NCBI GenBank assembly: GCA_964517435.1
Contig: CAZFEC010000046.1
Location: 1-22,887 of the forward strand
Direction: 5' to 3'
DNA length: 22,887 nucleotides
Origin: BS150m-G50 sp964517435
GTDB taxonomy: Bacteria > CAIWAD01 > BS150m-G50
This document shows positions 8,382-16,345 of this stretch, piece after piece (positions within the stretch are counted from its first letter, which is position 1; the number at the start of each line of letters is the position of its first letter). Below the pieces are notes generated by a model. The model saw only the letters and a list, made by a program, of their open reading frames with translations. It was not told the DNA's origin and searched no databases. The translations under genes and the position numbers were made by a program.

Positions 8382-8465
8382 TCAGCTGAAAATGAGCGCC
8401 TTGCACCACGAACGCAGACGGGCTTCAAACAGCCCAGCTGTGCAATTGTGATTATCGATTCGCAT
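8382..8465 (-). CDS. Putative leader peptide of the ABC exporter operon
   Basis: A 27-codon ORF beginning MRIDNHNCTAGLFEARL and ending ALIFS, then TGA. An AGGAG Shine-Dalgarno lies six bases before the ATG at 8465, well placed. It starts about 50 bases downstream of the predicted transcription start and ends about 20 bases before the first terminator stem. Codons 18-20 contain the segment able to pair with the first terminator arm, and a further stem (8440-8445 with 8401-8406) lies inside the ORF. The peptide resembles no domain I know; a regulatory role, as for the bmrB leader ahead of bmrCD in Bacillus subtilis, is inferred from position. Confidence 0.5.
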   Translation of the reverse strand: MRIDNHNCTAGLFEARLRSWCKALIFS

Positions 8466-8523
8466 CTGCATCTCCTAGTGTCTACGCTTGCCCCATGGTA
8501 GAGGGCTCTCATTTTGCTCGACC

Positions 8524-8552
8524 ATAATAGCATTCATGAGGCAACAAGTCAA
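8524..8552 (-). promoter_or_regulatory. Sigma70-type promoter for the ABC exporter operon
   Basis: On the minus strand a -35 TTGACT (8552-8547) and a -10 TATTAT (8529-8524) are separated by exactly 17 bases. Each hexamer matches the consensus at five of six positions. It is the best promoter in the window, lies just past the oligopeptidase stop, and points at the leader ORF. Confidence 0.75.
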
Positions 8553-8595
8553 GCTTGATGAAGTCCCAGCGCATTTTAGACCGTTGCAGACGCCG

Positions 8596-10755
8596 TCAAT
8601 CAGCGCCTGCAGCGGTTGTCGCCAGGCCCAGTACATCGAGTAAGAAGGCATATTCAAAAGCGATCTCTTTCAGGTAATCGTAGCGGCCGGAAGCGCCGCC
8701 ATGGCCCGAGTCCATCTGGGTACGCAGGTAGAGCCGGTTGTCGCCGATCTTTGTATCACGTAGTTTGGCCGTCCATTTCGCCGGCTCCCAGTAGCCGACG
8801 CGGGGATCGTTCAGACCGGCCGTGATCAACAGATGGGGGTATTGCTGCGCGCAGACATTGTCGTAGGGTGAATACGACTTAATGTACTCGTAGTATTCCG
8901 GCTGGTTGGGGTCACCCCACTCTTCGTACTCGATGACGGTGAGGGGAATCGTCGGATCCATCATCGTGTTGACGACATCGACGAAGGGAACGTCCGCAAC
9001 AGCGGCGTGATACAAATTCGGTTGCTCATTAATGACGGCACCGATCAGCAGCCCGCCGGCGCTGCTGCCGGAGATCACCAGCCGGTCGCTGGCGGTATAG
9101 CCTTCCGTCACCAGGCGTTCGGAACAGGCGATGAAATCGAAGAAGGTATTTTTCTTGTGCAGGAATTTCCCCGCTTCATACCAGGCCCGCCCCATCTCGC
9201 CGCCGCCCCGGACATGCGCAATCGCCCAGAGCATGCCCCGGTTGAGCAGGCTCAGTCGCGCGCTTGAGAAGTAGGGATCGGAGCTGGCGCCGTAGGCACC
9301 GTAGCCGGACAACAGCAACGGGGCCGGGCCGTTCGAGAGTGCGCCCCGGCGGTAGACCAGTGAGATCGGGATCGAGGCGCCGTCGGCCGCTTTGGCATAG
9401 AGCAGCTCCGTCCGGTATTCCTGCGATGAGAATCCCCCCAGCACTTCTTCACGTTTCTTAAGCTCCCAGCTGCGATCCTCCATATCGTAATCGTAGATGC
9501 TCGGGGGCGTCACCAGCGAGGTGTAGTAAAGTCGCAACGTGCGCGTGTTGAACTCCGGATTGCCGCCGCTGCCGCCTGCGTAGACCGGCTCCCCTTCCGG
9601 AAACTGCACCGTGTGGACGACGTCTTCCCGCCATTGCTGCACCTGAATCTTGCGGAATCCCTCCACGCGGGTGTAGATCACCAGGTAATCCTGGAAGATG
9701 CTGATGTCGTCCAGCATGATCTCCGGCCGGTGCGGGATAACCTCTTCCGCCTGCGTCAGCGAAGGTTGTGTCACGGGCGTGCGCAGCAGGCGGAAGTTGA
9801 TCGCCTGATCGTTGGTTACGATGTAGAAGTAATCTTCATGATGTGATACAGAGTATTCCACGCCCTGGCGGCGCGGCTCGATCGGCCGGAACTCCCCGTC
9901 CGGATCGTCCGCCGGCAGATAGTGGGCTTCAGAGGTGATGTTGCTGCCCAGGGTCAGAAACAGGTAGTCGCGGCTTTTGCTCAGGTGCACTCCCGCCCAG
10001 AAGCGCTCATCCTCTTCGCGATAGATCAGCCGGTCGCGTTCCACCTCCTCGCCCACCCGGTGGCGATGCAGCTGGTGCGGTCGGTGAGCTGCGTCCAGGG
10101 TCGTATAGAACAGCGTTTGGTTGTCGGTCGCCCAGGCGGCGTCGTCTACCCGTTCGATACGGTCCGGCAGGACCTCCCCGGTCCGCAGGTCCTTGATGAG
10201 AAGATGGTAGGTCTCATCGCCCGTCGTATCGACCGAGAAAGCCAGCAGGTTATGGTCGGGACTCACCTGGTAGGTACCCACAGAGAAGTAATCGTGGCCT
10301 TTCGCCATCGCATTTTCGTCCAACAGTATCTCTTCCGGCGCTTCCATGCTGCCGCGCCGCCGGCAATTGATACCGTACTGTTTGTCCTTCTCGGTGCGGG
10401 AGTAGTAGTAATAACCGTCGATCTGCATCGGTACGGAGAGGTCAGTCTCTTTAATGCGCCGCTTCATTTCGTGATACAGACTATCCTGCAGGACGGCTGT
10501 GTGAGCCATTTCCGCCGCGGTGTAGGCGTTCTCGGCTTTCAGATAGGCGATCGTTTCCGGGTTTTCCCTGTCACGCAGCCAGGCGTAGTTATCGACGAGT
10601 TCGTCCTGATGATACTTCATTACCTGGGGCACGGGCCTGGCATCAGGCGGCGCTTGTTTGGCGTTCACCGGCTCTCCCTGGTTGAACAGCGACAGACTTG
10701 GGATCAGCACTGCTGAGAGTAGTGCTACACGAAACCTGACTGTCGGGAGTTGCAT
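8596..10755 (-). CDS. ptrB: Secreted oligopeptidase B (S9A prolyl-oligopeptidase family)
   Basis: A 719-residue serine peptidase that cleaves peptides after basic residues. The N-terminal part is the beta-propeller gate. The C-terminal alpha/beta-hydrolase carries the nucleophile elbow GSSAGG, the AHVRGGGEMGRAWYEAGK segment, SYSPYDNV, GLNDPRVGYWEPAKW and the catalytic His in GHGG, all diagnostic of oligopeptidase B. I place the start at 10755 (GAGG six bases upstream) rather than at an in-frame ATG at 10818. From 10755 the protein opens with a typical Sec signal (MQLPTVRFRVALLSAVLIPS), implying periplasmic export; many oligopeptidases B are cytosolic. A terminator separates it from the slipin gene upstream. 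Confidence 0.9.
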   Translation of the reverse strand: MQLPTVRFRVALLSAVLIPSLSLFNQGEPVNAKQAPPDARPVPQVMKYHQDELVDNYAWLRDRENPETIAYLKAENAYTAAEMAHTAVLQDSLYHEMKRRIKETDLSVPMQIDGYYYYSRTEKDKQYGINCRRRGSMEAPEEILLDENAMAKGHDYFSVGTYQVSPDHNLLAFSVDTTGDETYHLLIKDLRTGEVLPDRIERVDDAAWATDNQTLFYTTLDAAHRPHQLHRHRVGEEVERDRLIYREEDERFWAGVHLSKSRDYLFLTLGSNITSEAHYLPADDPDGEFRPIEPRRQGVEYSVSHHEDYFYIVTNDQAINFRLLRTPVTQPSLTQAEEVIPHRPEIMLDDISIFQDYLVIYTRVEGFRKIQVQQWREDVVHTVQFPEGEPVYAGGSGGNPEFNTRTLRLYYTSLVTPPSIYDYDMEDRSWELKKREEVLGGFSSQEYRTELLYAKAADGASIPISLVYRRGALSNGPAPLLLSGYGAYGASSDPYFSSARLSLLNRGMLWAIAHVRGGGEMGRAWYEAGKFLHKKNTFFDFIACSERLVTEGYTASDRLVISGSSAGGLLIGAVINEQPNLYHAAVADVPFVDVVNTMMDPTIPLTVIEYEEWGDPNQPEYYEYIKSYSPYDNVCAQQYPHLLITAGLNDPRVGYWEPAKWTAKLRDTKIGDNRLYLRTQMDSGHGGASGRYDYLKEIAFEYAFLLDVLGLATTAAGAD

Positions 10756-10790
10756 GTTTTCCTCAGCATGTTGTGATACACAGGCACACA

Positions 10791-10825
10791 AGAAAAGGGT
10801 GATTGCACTTCCGGGCAACCACCCT
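10791..10825 (-). terminator. Terminator of the nfeD-slipin transcript
   Basis: An 11-bp stem with one G-U pair, AGGGTGATTGC (10796-10806) with GCAACCACCCT (10815-10825), and an 8-base loop. On the minus strand it is followed by TTTCTTGT. It lies between the slipin stop and the ptrB start. Confidence 0.8.
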
Positions 10826-10853
10826 CTTCGATTCGAACAAAAAACCGGCCGGC

Positions 10854-11627
10854 TTAGTCGCTGTCGCCCTTGAATTTCCTCAGGAACGGCTTGAATAAAT
10901 CCACCGGAACCGGGAAGATGGTGGTGGAGTTGTTCTCCGAGGCCACCTCCGTCAGGGTTTGCAGGTAGCGCAACTGCAGTGCTTCGGGATGGGCGGAGAT
11001 GATACTCGCCGCTTCGCGCAGCCGCTCCGCCGCCTGGAATTCACCCTCAGCGTTGATGACCTTGGCGCGGCGCTCGCGCTCCGCTTCCGCCTGCTTAGCC
11101 ATCGCCCGCTGCATCTCCTGCGGCAGGTCGATGTGCTTTACCTCCACCATGGAGACCTTGATCCCCCAGGGATCGGTCTGCTTGTCGATCAGGCCTTGCA
11201 GCTCGTGATTGATCTTGTCGCGCTCCGCCAGCAGCTCGTCAAGTTCCGACTGCCCCAGTACACTGCGCAGTGTTGTCTGCGCCAGCTGGGAAGTGGCCAT
11301 CAGGTAGTTCTCCACCTCGACGATCGCCCTGGAAGCATCGACCACGCGGAAATAGAGTACCGCGTTGACCGACACGGAAACATTGTCGCGGGTGATGATG
11401 TCCTGGGGCGGCACATCCATCGCCACGGTCCGCAGGCTGACCCGCACCATGCGATCGATCACCGGAACCAGGATGATCAGGCCGGGCCCCTTCGTGTTGA
11501 TCAGCCGTCCCAGTCGAAAGATCACCGCGCGCTCGTATTCCCGGAGTACCCGGATGGCACTGGCCAGGATGAAGACGACGATGACGATGATCAGGATAGT
11601 ACCGGGATGGGTTAGCAGATAGACCAT
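10854..11627 (-). CDS. Slipin (stomatin/prohibitin-like SPFH membrane protein)
   Basis: A 257-residue SPFH-domain protein. One N-terminal membrane helix (about residues 7-27) is followed by the stomatin core (EYERAVIFRLGRL, GPGLIILVPVID, VSLRT, DVPPQDIITRDNVSVSVNAVLYFRV) and a charged coiled-coil (EMQRAMAKQAEAERERRAKVINAEGE). Slipins form oligomeric membrane microdomains. The gene directly upstream is its standard partner, a long-form NfeD. In Pyrococcus the NfeD homologue PH1510 cleaves the stomatin PH1511, so a protease-substrate pair is likely here. A strong AGGAGG precedes the ATG by seven bases. Confidence 0.93.
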   Translation of the reverse strand: MVYLLTHPGTILIIVIVVFILASAIRVLREYERAVIFRLGRLINTKGPGLIILVPVIDRMVRVSLRTVAMDVPPQDIITRDNVSVSVNAVLYFRVVDASRAIVEVENYLMATSQLAQTTLRSVLGQSELDELLAERDKINHELQGLIDKQTDPWGIKVSMVEVKHIDLPQEMQRAMAKQAEAERERRAKVINAEGEFQAAERLREAASIISAHPEALQLRYLQTLTEVASENNSTTIFPVPVDLFKPFLRKFKGDSD

Positions 11628-11644
11628 TTACGTCCCTCCTCTCA

Positions 11645-11661
11645 GCGCCGCCGGGCGGCGC
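11645..11661. other. GC-rich hairpin between nfeD and slipin
   Basis: A 17-base near-perfect palindrome with 8-base arms around a single central base (GCGCCGCC / GGCGGCGC). On the minus, transcribed strand it is followed by purines rather than T's, so it is unlikely to terminate transcription. It may set the relative mRNA stability of nfeD and slipin. On the plus strand it is followed by CTCTCTTTT. Confidence 0.5.
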
Positions 11662-11678
11662 CTCTCTTTTGTATCACA

Positions 11679-12962
11679 TCAATTGACAAACGGTTCGACC
11701 TCCAGTTCCAGGTTGTCCACAGCGGTCACGCGCACTTTCGTACCCGCCGCGATCGGTTCGCGGCTGGTGGCGGTCCAGAGTTCGCCGTGGATGGCGACCT
11801 TGCCCTCTGGATCGATATCTGTTTCGGTGACGCCGATTTCGCCGACCATCCCTTCTGAGCCGGTGACTTTGCGCCGGGACTGGGCCCGGAAGCCCAACCC
11901 GATCACGAACAGAAAGAACAGCGCGGTGAAGACCACGCCGGGAATGATCACCGACCAGGATATCCGCATGAACTCCTCCGTTGAATCTATCAGCATGATC
12001 GATCCCATCAGCAGCGAGATGACACCGCTGACGCTGAGCAGGCCGTAACTGGTAATCTTGATTTCGGCTATGAAGAGAATCACCCCGAACAGGATCAGTC
12101 CCAGGCCGGCGTAATTTACCGGCAGCATCTGCAGAGCGTAGAACCCGAGGATCAGACAGATCACACCCACCACGCCCGGCAGAATCACACCCGGGTTGTA
12201 CAGCTCGAAGAAGATCCCGTAGATACCGATCAACAGCAGGATGTAAGCGATGTTGGGATCCGTGATCACCTCCAGCAGCCGCATCCGCCAGTCCATCTCT
12301 CTGACATCGACCGTAGCGCCGGTTGTGTTCAGTTCGCGTTTGCCGTAGACGGTGTCGACCTCCCGGCCGTCGATATCAGCCAAGAGGCTGTCCAGGCTGA
12401 CGCAAACCAGATCGATCACGTTCAACTCCAGCGCTTCCCGCTCGGTGATGGAGACGCTCTCACGCACGGCCGCTTCGGCCCAGTCGGCATTGCGCCCCCG
12501 CTTCTCCGCGATGCTCCGCAGGTAGGCGACGGCGTCATTGGTCACTTTCTCCAGCATCACCTCGCTGGTGTCCGCCTGCTGGCCGATAGTCACCGGGTGA
12601 GCGGCGCCGATATTGGTGCCCGGTGCCATGGCGGCGATGTGAGCCGACATGGTGATAAACACCCCGGCTGACGCGCACTGGGCGCCGCCGGGTGCCACGT
12701 AGACCACCACCGGTACCGAGGAAGCCATGATGGTCTTGATCACGGTACGCATCGACTTCATCAAGCCGCCGGGGGTATCCATTTGTATCACGAGACACTC
12801 TACCTCGGCGGCGGTAGCGTCCTCAACGGCGCGAGCCACGAATTCAGCCGTCAGCGGCGTGATGGCGCTGCTGATCTCAATCTTGTGTATCACGGTGCCG
12901 AAAGCGGCCGGTGCCTGCAGGCAGATCGTTGCCAGTAACAGGAGGGGAATTAATCGTCGCAT
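11679..12962 (-). CDS. nfeD: Long-form NfeD membrane serine protease
   Basis: A 427-residue protein. A signal peptide (residues 1-22, ending AAFG) precedes a ClpP/SppA-like protease domain with a likely nucleophile Ser98 in GGAQCASAG and a candidate general-base Lys154 in IAEKRGRN. Four or five transmembrane helices follow (about 230-360). The C-terminal OB-fold NfeD domain includes VGEIGVTETDIDPEGKVAIHGELW. This matches the stomatin-operon-partner protease family (PH1510). The assignment of Lys154 is by position, not alignment. The slipin gene lies 51 bases downstream. Motif copies sit at 12785-12791, at 12887-12893, and immediately after the stop (11671-11677). Confidence 0.92.
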   Translation of the reverse strand: MRRLIPLLLLATICLQAPAAFGTVIHKIEISSAITPLTAEFVARAVEDATAAEVECLVIQMDTPGGLMKSMRTVIKTIMASSVPVVVYVAPGGAQCASAGVFITMSAHIAAMAPGTNIGAAHPVTIGQQADTSEVMLEKVTNDAVAYLRSIAEKRGRNADWAEAAVRESVSITEREALELNVIDLVCVSLDSLLADIDGREVDTVYGKRELNTTGATVDVREMDWRMRLLEVITDPNIAYILLLIGIYGIFFELYNPGVILPGVVGVICLILGFYALQMLPVNYAGLGLILFGVILFIAEIKITSYGLLSVSGVISLLMGSIMLIDSTEEFMRISWSVIIPGVVFTALFFLFVIGLGFRAQSRRKVTGSEGMVGEIGVTETDIDPEGKVAIHGELWTATSREPIAAGTKVRVTAVDNLELEVEPFVN

Positions 12963-13024
12963 GGTTCAACCTTATGGCTTATACCGCAAGATATCGTTCC
13001 GCGGGCGGAAAGACAAGGGGAGGG

Positions 13025-13441
13025 TCACTCTCCCACCACCTGTACGTGAATCCGTCGCGTGCGGGGACGGTTGTCGTGATCTATGACCACGATCTGCTGC
13101 CAGGTGCCCAGGATCAAGCGGCCTTCCTCGAAAGGCACATTGATCCCCGGTCCCATCAGGGTCGCCCGCATGTGCGAAAAGCCGTTATCGTCCCCCCAGG
13201 TGGCGGAGTGACGACTGGGTTCCGAGCTGGGAACCAACTGCTCCAGCTTTTCCCGCATATCGGTGTTCAGCGCCGGTTCGTATTCGATCGTACTGACCGA
13301 GGCGGTCGATCCGATCACGAATACGTTCACGATACCGGCGGCGGCGGCGGACCTGGCGATCACCGCCTGGACCGGAGCCGTCACATCGATCAGATCGGAA
13401 AAGCCCTCGGAGCTGAAATCGAGTGTTTCACCGTATATCAT
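13025..13441 (-). CDS. yjbQ: YjbQ/UPF0047 family protein (secondary thiamine-phosphate synthase-like)
   Basis: A 138-residue single-domain protein. Family landmarks are GSTASVSTIEYEP (the variant loop in place of the HTTA form), DDNGFSHMRATLMGP and VPFEEGRLILGTWQQI, ending in a strand rich in basic residues. The E. coli member has weak thiamine-phosphate synthase activity, but the true role of the family is unsettled. I chose the ATG at 13441, with a GAGGGAGA Shine-Dalgarno, over the upstream in-frame start at 13501, whose extra residues are not family-like. It lies between lhgO (78 bases upstream) and nfeD (62 bases downstream), all on the same strand. Confidence 0.9.
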   Translation of the reverse strand: MIYGETLDFSSEGFSDLIDVTAPVQAVIARSAAAAGIVNVFVIGSTASVSTIEYEPALNTDMREKLEQLVPSSEPSRHSATWGDDNGFSHMRATLMGPGINVPFEEGRLILGTWQQIVVIDHDNRPRTRRIHVQVVGE

Positions 13442-13519
13442 CTTCTCTCCCTCAATAATCGTTGTCTGATTGTGGTGGGTGCTCCCTGCCGGTTGTATCA
13501 CGCCGGTTCCGAACGGGCA

Positions 13520-14731
13520 TCAGGATCGCTCCCGCAGACCGAAGTTGCGCCCCGCTCTGGCTGCCAGTTCCGCGCCGATGCTTAGAGAAGCGGTAGCGGC
13601 GGGCGAGGGCGCGTTCAATACATGCAGCATGCGCTCCTTTTCCAGCAGGTGGAAATCGTCGAGCAGGCCACCTTTGAGGTCCAGCGCCTGGGCGCGCACC
13701 CCGGTGTTGCCCGGCGCCAGGTCTTCCGGCTGAATAGCGGGGAGCAGCCGCTGGAGCGCCTTGACAAAGGCCGCTTTATTCCAGGAGCGGTGCTGCTCCA
13801 CCAGTCCCACCCGCGCATATTTGAATGCCATCCGCCAGAAGGCGGGCGTGGACAGGATTGCCCAGCTATCGCGCAGCGAGAAACTCAGCCGGCTGTATCC
13901 CTCCCGCTTCCAGGCCAGCACGGCATTGGGACCCGCTTCGCGGTTGCCGTCGATCATGCGGGTAAAGTGCACACCCAGAAACGGGAACCGGGGATCCGGC
14001 ACCGGGTAGATCAGGTTGCGCACCAGGTGCTGCCGGGCAGGCAGCAGTTGATAGTACTCCCCGCGGAACGGAACGATGCGCACGCCCGGTTTCAGTCCGC
14101 AAATGCGCGCAATGCGGTCGGATTGCAGGCCGCCGCAATTGATCAGGTTGCCGGTCCGCAGAGTATCACGCGTGGTTTCCAATATCAATTCCGAACCGGA
14201 TTTGACGACACCGGTCAGACGGGTGTGCAACTGGATTGCGAGACCGGCGGCGGTCGCCGTCTCCGCGTAGGCCTGCGCGACCCGGCGGAAGTCGACGATG
14301 CCGGTAGCGGGGACCTGCAAACCAGCGATGCCTTCCAGGTGGGGTTCCTGTTCGCGCAGCTCCTCGCGGTTGAGGCGGCGAATGCCCTCAATACCATTGG
14401 CGGTTCCGCGTCGCTGCAGCTCCGCCAGCGCCGGCAACTCCTCCTCCCGCACGGCGACCACGACCTTGCCGCAGCGTTCGGCCGGTATGCCCCCGGCTTC
14501 GCAGAAATCGTAAAGGGCGGCCGCGCCGGTGACACAGTTGCGCGCCTTGAGTGAACCGGGGCGGTAGTAAAGCCCGGAGTGTATCACACCGCTGTTGTGG
14601 CCGGTCTGATGGGTGGCCAACTCTCCTTCCGCTTCGATCAGCAGCAGGCGGGCGTCGTACCGCTGCGCCAGGATCATGGCGGTAGCCAGGCCGATGATTC
14701 CCCCGCCGATGATAGTGACGTCGTATCGCAA
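13520..14731 (-). CDS. lhgO: L-2-hydroxyglutarate oxidase/dehydrogenase (FAD-dependent)
   Basis: A 403-residue DAO-family flavoenzyme that oxidises L-2-hydroxyglutarate to 2-oxoglutarate, passing electrons to oxygen or the quinone pool. The N-terminal Rossmann motif IIGGGIIGLATA is followed by the diagnostic HQTGHNSGVIHSGLYYRPGS, and later by PFRGEYY and PVPDPRFPFLGVHFTR. The likely start is TTG at 14731, because a GAGGAG Shine-Dalgarno (14736-14741) sits four bases upstream and the protein then opens directly with the FAD-binding strand. A longer GTG-start frame from 14773 would begin inside a copy of the dispersed motif and adds 14 unrelated residues. The gene heads the lhgO-yjbQ-nfeD-slipin run. 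Confidence 0.9.
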   Translation of the reverse strand: MRYDVTIIGGGIIGLATAMILAQRYDARLLLIEAEGELATHQTGHNSGVIHSGLYYRPGSLKARNCVTGAAALYDFCEAGGIPAERCGKVVVAVREEELPALAELQRRGTANGIEGIRRLNREELREQEPHLEGIAGLQVPATGIVDFRRVAQAYAETATAAGLAIQLHTRLTGVVKSGSELILETTRDTLRTGNLINCGGLQSDRIARICGLKPGVRIVPFRGEYYQLLPARQHLVRNLIYPVPDPRFPFLGVHFTRMIDGNREAGPNAVLAWKREGYSRLSFSLRDSWAILSTPAFWRMAFKYARVGLVEQHRSWNKAAFVKALQRLLPAIQPEDLAPGNTGVRAQALDLKGGLLDDFHLLEKERMLHVLNAPSPAATASLSIGAELAARAGRNFGLRERS

Positions 14732-14953
14732 GTTACTCCTCGATTGCAGTCCGATTCCGGCGAGATGTATCACAATACAACCGGGCCCTCATCCGAAATC
14801 GGTCATCTTAAAGATAGACACCGCGACGTTATTTTAATCCCTTTTCAGATACCGTCGCTGCCGCGGTCATCGCTTCCTGTTTTTCTGTACGGGATTCAAT
14901 CGTTATGTTTTGATGTCATGGTGCCGTTTTTCGTGAAATGAGAGCTACCGAAC

Positions 14954-16300
14954 ATGCAGCCAGCCGATACCATCGTCGCCCTGTCTACCCATCCCGGCCG
15001 CGCCGCCATCGCCGTCGTGCGCCTGAGCGGTCCCGCCGCCGGGCGGATCCTGTCTTTGCTGTTCGACCGTGCCCGGACGCTGGAGCAGCGCCCTCCCGCC
15101 ACGGCGGTACACGGGCACATCTCCAACGCGGCGGGAGAGCGGCTGGACGAGGTGGTGATCACGCGCTTCCAGGCTCCCCACAGCTACACCGGCGAGCAGA
15201 TGCTGGAGATCTCCTGCCACGGTTCCGCGTACATTGTCGAACAACTATTGGCGGCCTGTTGCGAACTGGGTGCCCGGCCGGCGGAACCAGGTGAATTCAC
15301 CCGCCGGGCTTTTCTCAACGACAAGCTCGATCTCACGGGCGCGGAGAGCGTGGAAGCGCTGATCAACGCCACCACGGCCTTTGCGCATCGCAATGCCTTG
15401 ATACACCTGGAGGGGCGTCTCCACGAGCGGCTGCGGGAGATGCGACGCGAAATCATCGACCTCTACGCCCTGCTGGAAGCGGAACTCGATTTCTCCGATG
15501 AGGAGATCACACCAGCGCCGGATGCGGAATTGGCGCGAAGGCTGGACGGGCTGTTCCAGGCGCAGGGAGAGCTGTTGGCGAGCTATCGGCTGGGCAAGCT
15601 GGCGGGTGGCGCACAGGTTGTAATCACCGGTCCGACCAACGTCGGGAAATCCACCCTGATGAACCAGTTGCTACGGGAGGACCGCGTCATCGTCACCCCG
15701 GAGTCCGGCACGACCCGTGACGCCGTCAGCGCCGATATCGATATCCGGGGAATAAGGATCACGCTCTGGGATACCGCCGGGATCCGCGATACCGACAACG
15801 CCGTCGAAAAGGAAGGCATCCTGCGTACCCGGCGCGCGATTGATCGCGCCGACGTGGTGATACAGATGCACGATTGCTCGCAAGCCGATACAGATGCGGA
15901 CCGGACGCAAGCGGCAGACCCGGATGCGCCTGTGGTCGAAGTCTGGAATAAATGCGATCTCAGGGAGGGTTGGCAACCGCCGGCGGGGCAGCTGGCGATC
16001 GTGGCGACGGACGGGACCGGTATCGACGATCTGCTCACAGCCGTCTATGATCGGCTGACGGGCGGGGAAGCCCTGCCGCATGATGCCGTGCTGCTGACCA
16101 ACCTGCGGCACTACCAGTTACTCCGTGAAGCGAAACGACATCTGCAGGATGTATCACACGAGCTGTCCGCGGGGGTTGAGCGCAGCCTGCTGGTGATCGG
16201 CCTGAGGGACGCGGCGGAAGCGGTAGGGAAGATCGACGGCTCCTTCGACATCGAGGAGGTGCTGGACAGCATCTTCAGCCGCTTCTGCATCGGCAAGTGA
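14954..16300 (+). CDS. mnmE: tRNA uridine-5-carboxymethylaminomethyl modification GTPase MnmE
   Basis: A 448-residue enzyme that, with MnmG, modifies the wobble uridine of several tRNAs. It has the N-terminal folate-binding TrmE domain (from DTIVALSTHPGRAAIAVVRLSG), a central helical region, and the inserted G domain (about 215-375) with P-loop GPTNVGKST, DTAG in LWDTAGIRDTD, and NKCD. The C-terminal helices end in the invariant CIGK, whose Cys is required for activity. The length is normal. The start context has only a weak Shine-Dalgarno. mnmG is not in the window. The gene converges on polA. Confidence 0.97.
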   Translation: MQPADTIVALSTHPGRAAIAVVRLSGPAAGRILSLLFDRARTLEQRPPATAVHGHISNAAGERLDEVVITRFQAPHSYTGEQMLEISCHGSAYIVEQLLAACCELGARPAEPGEFTRRAFLNDKLDLTGAESVEALINATTAFAHRNALIHLEGRLHERLREMRREIIDLYALLEAELDFSDEEITPAPDAELARRLDGLFQAQGELLASYRLGKLAGGAQVVITGPTNVGKSTLMNQLLREDRVIVTPESGTTRDAVSADIDIRGIRITLWDTAGIRDTDNAVEKEGILRTRRAIDRADVVIQMHDCSQADTDADRTQAADPDAPVVEVWNKCDLREGWQPPAGQLAIVATDGTGIDDLLTAVYDRLTGGEALPHDAVLLTNLRHYQLLREAKRHLQDVSHELSAGVERSLLVIGLRDAAEAVGKIDGSFDIEEVLDSIFSRFCIGK

Positions 16301-16345
16301 GCGGATTCACTTACCGCCGGCGGCTGCGCCTAGCACACACCGCAG

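Noticed and set aside
8231..8533. 100-codon minus-strand frame across the exporter leader
   Set aside because: It runs through both terminators and into the exporter start, and has no well-placed ribosome site. The 27-codon ORF in the same region has a proper one.
9922..10716. 264-codon plus-strand open frame over the oligopeptidase gene
   Set aside because: Shadow of the real gene, with no ribosome site and no recognisable fold. The similar frame at 17339-18208 over polA is rejected for the same reason.
13003..13033. Hairpin at the end of yjbQ as a terminator
   Set aside because: Only a five-pair stem with an interrupted T-tract overlapping the stop codon; too weak to separate yjbQ from nfeD.
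15395..15404. Extra motif copy in mnmE (TTGATACA)
   Set aside because: It differs at the first core base (T for G), so it was not counted. It may be a decayed or nascent copy.
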